From an uncultured Clostridium sp. (GTDB lineage Bacteria; Bacillota; Clostridia; Lachnospirales; Lachnospiraceae): a stretch of 24,788 nt of DNA. The notes beneath the pieces are model-generated. The model did no database searches. It had not been told where the DNA came from and was given only the letters and a program-made list of their open reading frames with translations. Of this stretch, positions 23,495 to 24,788 are shown piece by piece (the first letter of the stretch is position 1; each line of letters starts with the position of its first letter). The stretch is from contig CAUCIO010000015.1 in the NCBI GenBank assembly GCA_958442925.1, positions 1 to 24,788 of the forward strand, written 5' to 3'. The position numbers and the translations under genes were made by a program.

Positions 23495-23516
23495 AATGAT
23501 AAAAGGAGGGTATCCT

Positions 23517-24311
23517 GTGATTCATTACAACCAGTTTATTATGGCGGAGAGCCTGGAGCAGGCGTATGAGCTGAATCAGAAAAAGTCGGCTGTGATCTGC
23601 GGCGGCTTTTGCTGGCTGAGACTTCAGAACCGCACCGTTCAGACGATGATTGATGTAAGCGGCCTGGGACTTGACAAAATTGAGGAGACAGAGGATGAAT
23701 TTGAAATAGGTTCCATGGTCTCTTTGAGAAAGCTGGAAACCCACAGAGGATTTCAGGCGTGGACAAGAGGAGCGGGAGCTGACAGCCTGCGGCATATTGT
23801 AGGCACACAGTTCAGAAACTGCGCTACGGCAGGAGGCAGCATTTATGGACGTTTTGGTTTTTCTGATGTCTTGACGCTGTTTCTGGCTCTGGATGCTCAG
23901 GTGAAGCTCTTTAAGGGCGGCGTGCTTTCCCTTCGTGATTTTTTAGACCGGAAGGAGGACGGGGACATTCTGATATCTATTCTGGTAAAAAAAGGACAGG
24001 CCTTTGCCGCTTATGAGAGCATGAGAAATGAAGCGGTGGATTTCCCGGTACTGACAGCGGCAGTCTGCCTGAGAGACGGCAGGTTCACCATTGCCGTGGG
24101 AGCCAGACCTGGAAAAGCAAGAGTGGTTTCAGTTCCTGCGGCAGAGCTTTCAGGGGAGAAAATCGAGAGAGCAGAGGCGGTGAAGGCTCTGACAGAGAAA
24201 TTCACTTATGGAACGAATATGAGGGCTTCTGCTGAATACAGAAAATATCTGGCAGGTGTTCTGGTGTCCAGATGCCTTGACAGGATCGAAGCAGACAGGA
24301 AGGAGGCTTAA
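23517..24311 (+). CDS. FAD-binding subunit of a xanthine dehydrogenase-type molybdenum hydroxylase
   Basis: Carries electrons from the iron-sulfur subunit to the final acceptor through FAD. The 264-residue product has the N-terminal flavin segment VICGGFCWLRL and the family FAD motif TAGGSIYG. The C-terminal part resembles the CO dehydrogenase flavoprotein C-terminal domain. I place the start at the GTG 23517, which has AGGAGGG 6 bp upstream. The ORF is open to 23445, but that extension would contain the leader hairpin. It overlaps nothing and ends 5 bp before the iron-sulfur subunit. The oxidised substrate, possibly a purine or another N-heterocycle, depends on the large subunit outside the window. 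Confidence 0.88.
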   Translation: MIHYNQFIMAESLEQAYELNQKKSAVICGGFCWLRLQNRTVQTMIDVSGLGLDKIEETEDEFEIGSMVSLRKLETHRGFQAWTRGAGADSLRHIVGTQFRNCATAGGSIYGRFGFSDVLTLFLALDAQVKLFKGGVLSLRDFLDRKEDGDILISILVKKGQAFAAYESMRNEAVDFPVLTAAVCLRDGRFTIAVGARPGKARVVSVPAAELSGEKIERAEAVKALTEKFTYGTNMRASAEYRKYLAGVLVSRCLDRIEADRKEA

Positions 24312-24316
24312 ACCTC

Positions 24317-24788
24317 ATGGAATTAAAGTGTATGATTAACGGACATCTGGTCACAGCTGACGCAGAGGCAGATATGTCCCTTCTCCAGTTCCTTAGAAAA
24401 CAGGGATATAAAAGTGTAAAATGCGGCTGTGAGACCACTAACTGCGGTCTCTGTACAGTCTGGCTGGATGGAATGCCGGTGCTTTCCTGCGCCGTTCCGG
24501 CTATGCGGGTTCAGGGGCGTCAGGTGACAACTTTGGAGGGACTGAAAGAGGAGGCGGAGGAATTCGGCCGCTTCCTGGGAGAGCAGGGAGCGGAGCAGTG
24601 CGGCTTCTGTTCACCAGGATTTATTATGAATGTGCTGGCTATGGAGAGAGAGTTTGACAGGATTCCTTCCTCTGATGAGATACGGGAATATCTGTCTGGA
24701 AATCTCTGCCGCTGTACCGGCTATGCCGGCCAGATGCGGGCAGTTAAAAACTGGCTGGAATACCGAAAAGGAAAGAGGGGAGGGGAAT
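24317..24788 (+). CDS. Iron-sulfur (2Fe-2S) subunit of the molybdenum hydroxylase, partial
   Basis: Passes electrons between the molybdenum site and FAD. The open frame runs from ATG 24317 to the end of the window (157 codons seen, no stop). The N-terminal plant-type ferredoxin cluster has Cys38, Cys43, Cys46 and Cys58. The C-terminal all-helical cluster has QCGFCSPG and NLCRCTGY, giving the second 2Fe-2S set. AGGAGG precedes it at 24300-24305. The usual next gene is the large molybdopterin subunit. Since the visible part already covers nearly the full family length (about 155-165 residues), the stop is probably just beyond the edge. Confidence 0.9.
   Translation, partial: MELKCMINGHLVTADAEADMSLLQFLRKQGYKSVKCGCETTNCGLCTVWLDGMPVLSCAVPAMRVQGRQVTTLEGLKEEAEEFGRFLGEQGAEQCGFCSPGFIMNVLAMEREFDRIPSSDEIREYLSGNLCRCTGYAGQMRAVKNWLEYRKGKRGGE

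Noticed and set aside
23445..23516. Longer N-terminus of the FAD subunit
   Set aside because: The extension would run through a terminator-type hairpin and has no ribosome binding site. The GTG at 23517 has AGGAGGG.
1..24788. CRISPR arrays, tRNA or rRNA genes, insertion sequences
   Set aside because: I read for regularly spaced repeats, cloverleaf arms with T-loop sequence and transposase motifs and saw none. A dedicated search could still find a short or decayed example.

Overview
The window reads as the chromosome of a strictly anaerobic, low-to-moderate-GC Firmicute of class Clostridia, most likely a gut Lachnospiraceae. The reasons are strong AGGAGG-type ribosome binding sites, a T-box in front of leuS, a TPP riboswitch, a class I desulfoferrodoxin, an EF-G paralogue beside rpoN, several small conserved proteins, and a molybdenum hydroxylase operon. 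I name no species.

Layout from left to right. Positions 69-1172 (-) hold tyrA (prephenate dehydrogenase with an ACT domain). Positions 1576-3672 (+) hold an EF-G-like GTPase with unusual GTPase motifs, followed by rpoN (sigma-54) at 3936-5303. Positions about 5411-11119 (+) hold a Type III restriction-modification locus: a frameshifted gene remnant, the methyltransferase Mod, a shortened RhuM-family protein and the helicase/nuclease Res. It lies between housekeeping genes and looks like an insertion. Next come a YbaK-type deacylase (11171-11641), a membrane-anchored unknown protein (11759-12736), the leucine T-box with leuS (13181-15592), a GNAT acetyltransferase (15759-16211), an unknown protein with an R-x4-H motif that may be HEPN-like (16377-17021), and a secreted divergent L,D-transpeptidase (17062-17928).

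The minus-strand block 17964-21580 is a thiamine-precursor operon. A promoter, a TPP riboswitch with its own terminator, thiX (permease), thiY (lipoprotein), thiZ (ATPase) and a TatD-family hydrolase follow one another, the last overlapping thiZ by 4 bp. This puts a TatD-type metallohydrolase under thiamine control. Further right are desulfoferrodoxin (21704-22084), a pair of overlapping uncharacterised genes (22156-22997, -), a 61-residue conserved-looking protein (23158-23343), and the first two genes of a xanthine-dehydrogenase-type molybdenum hydroxylase (23517 to the window end). The last pair is preceded by a promoter and by two mutually exclusive hairpins that look like an attenuator.

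The items I judge most worth following up are the thiamine-regulated TatD hydrolase, the RhuM protein embedded in a mosaic Type III R-M locus, the candidate leader switch upstream of the molybdenum hydroxylase, and the R-x4-H protein. I found no CRISPR array, tRNA, rRNA or insertion sequence. Nothing here can be called a proven new system from sequence alone.
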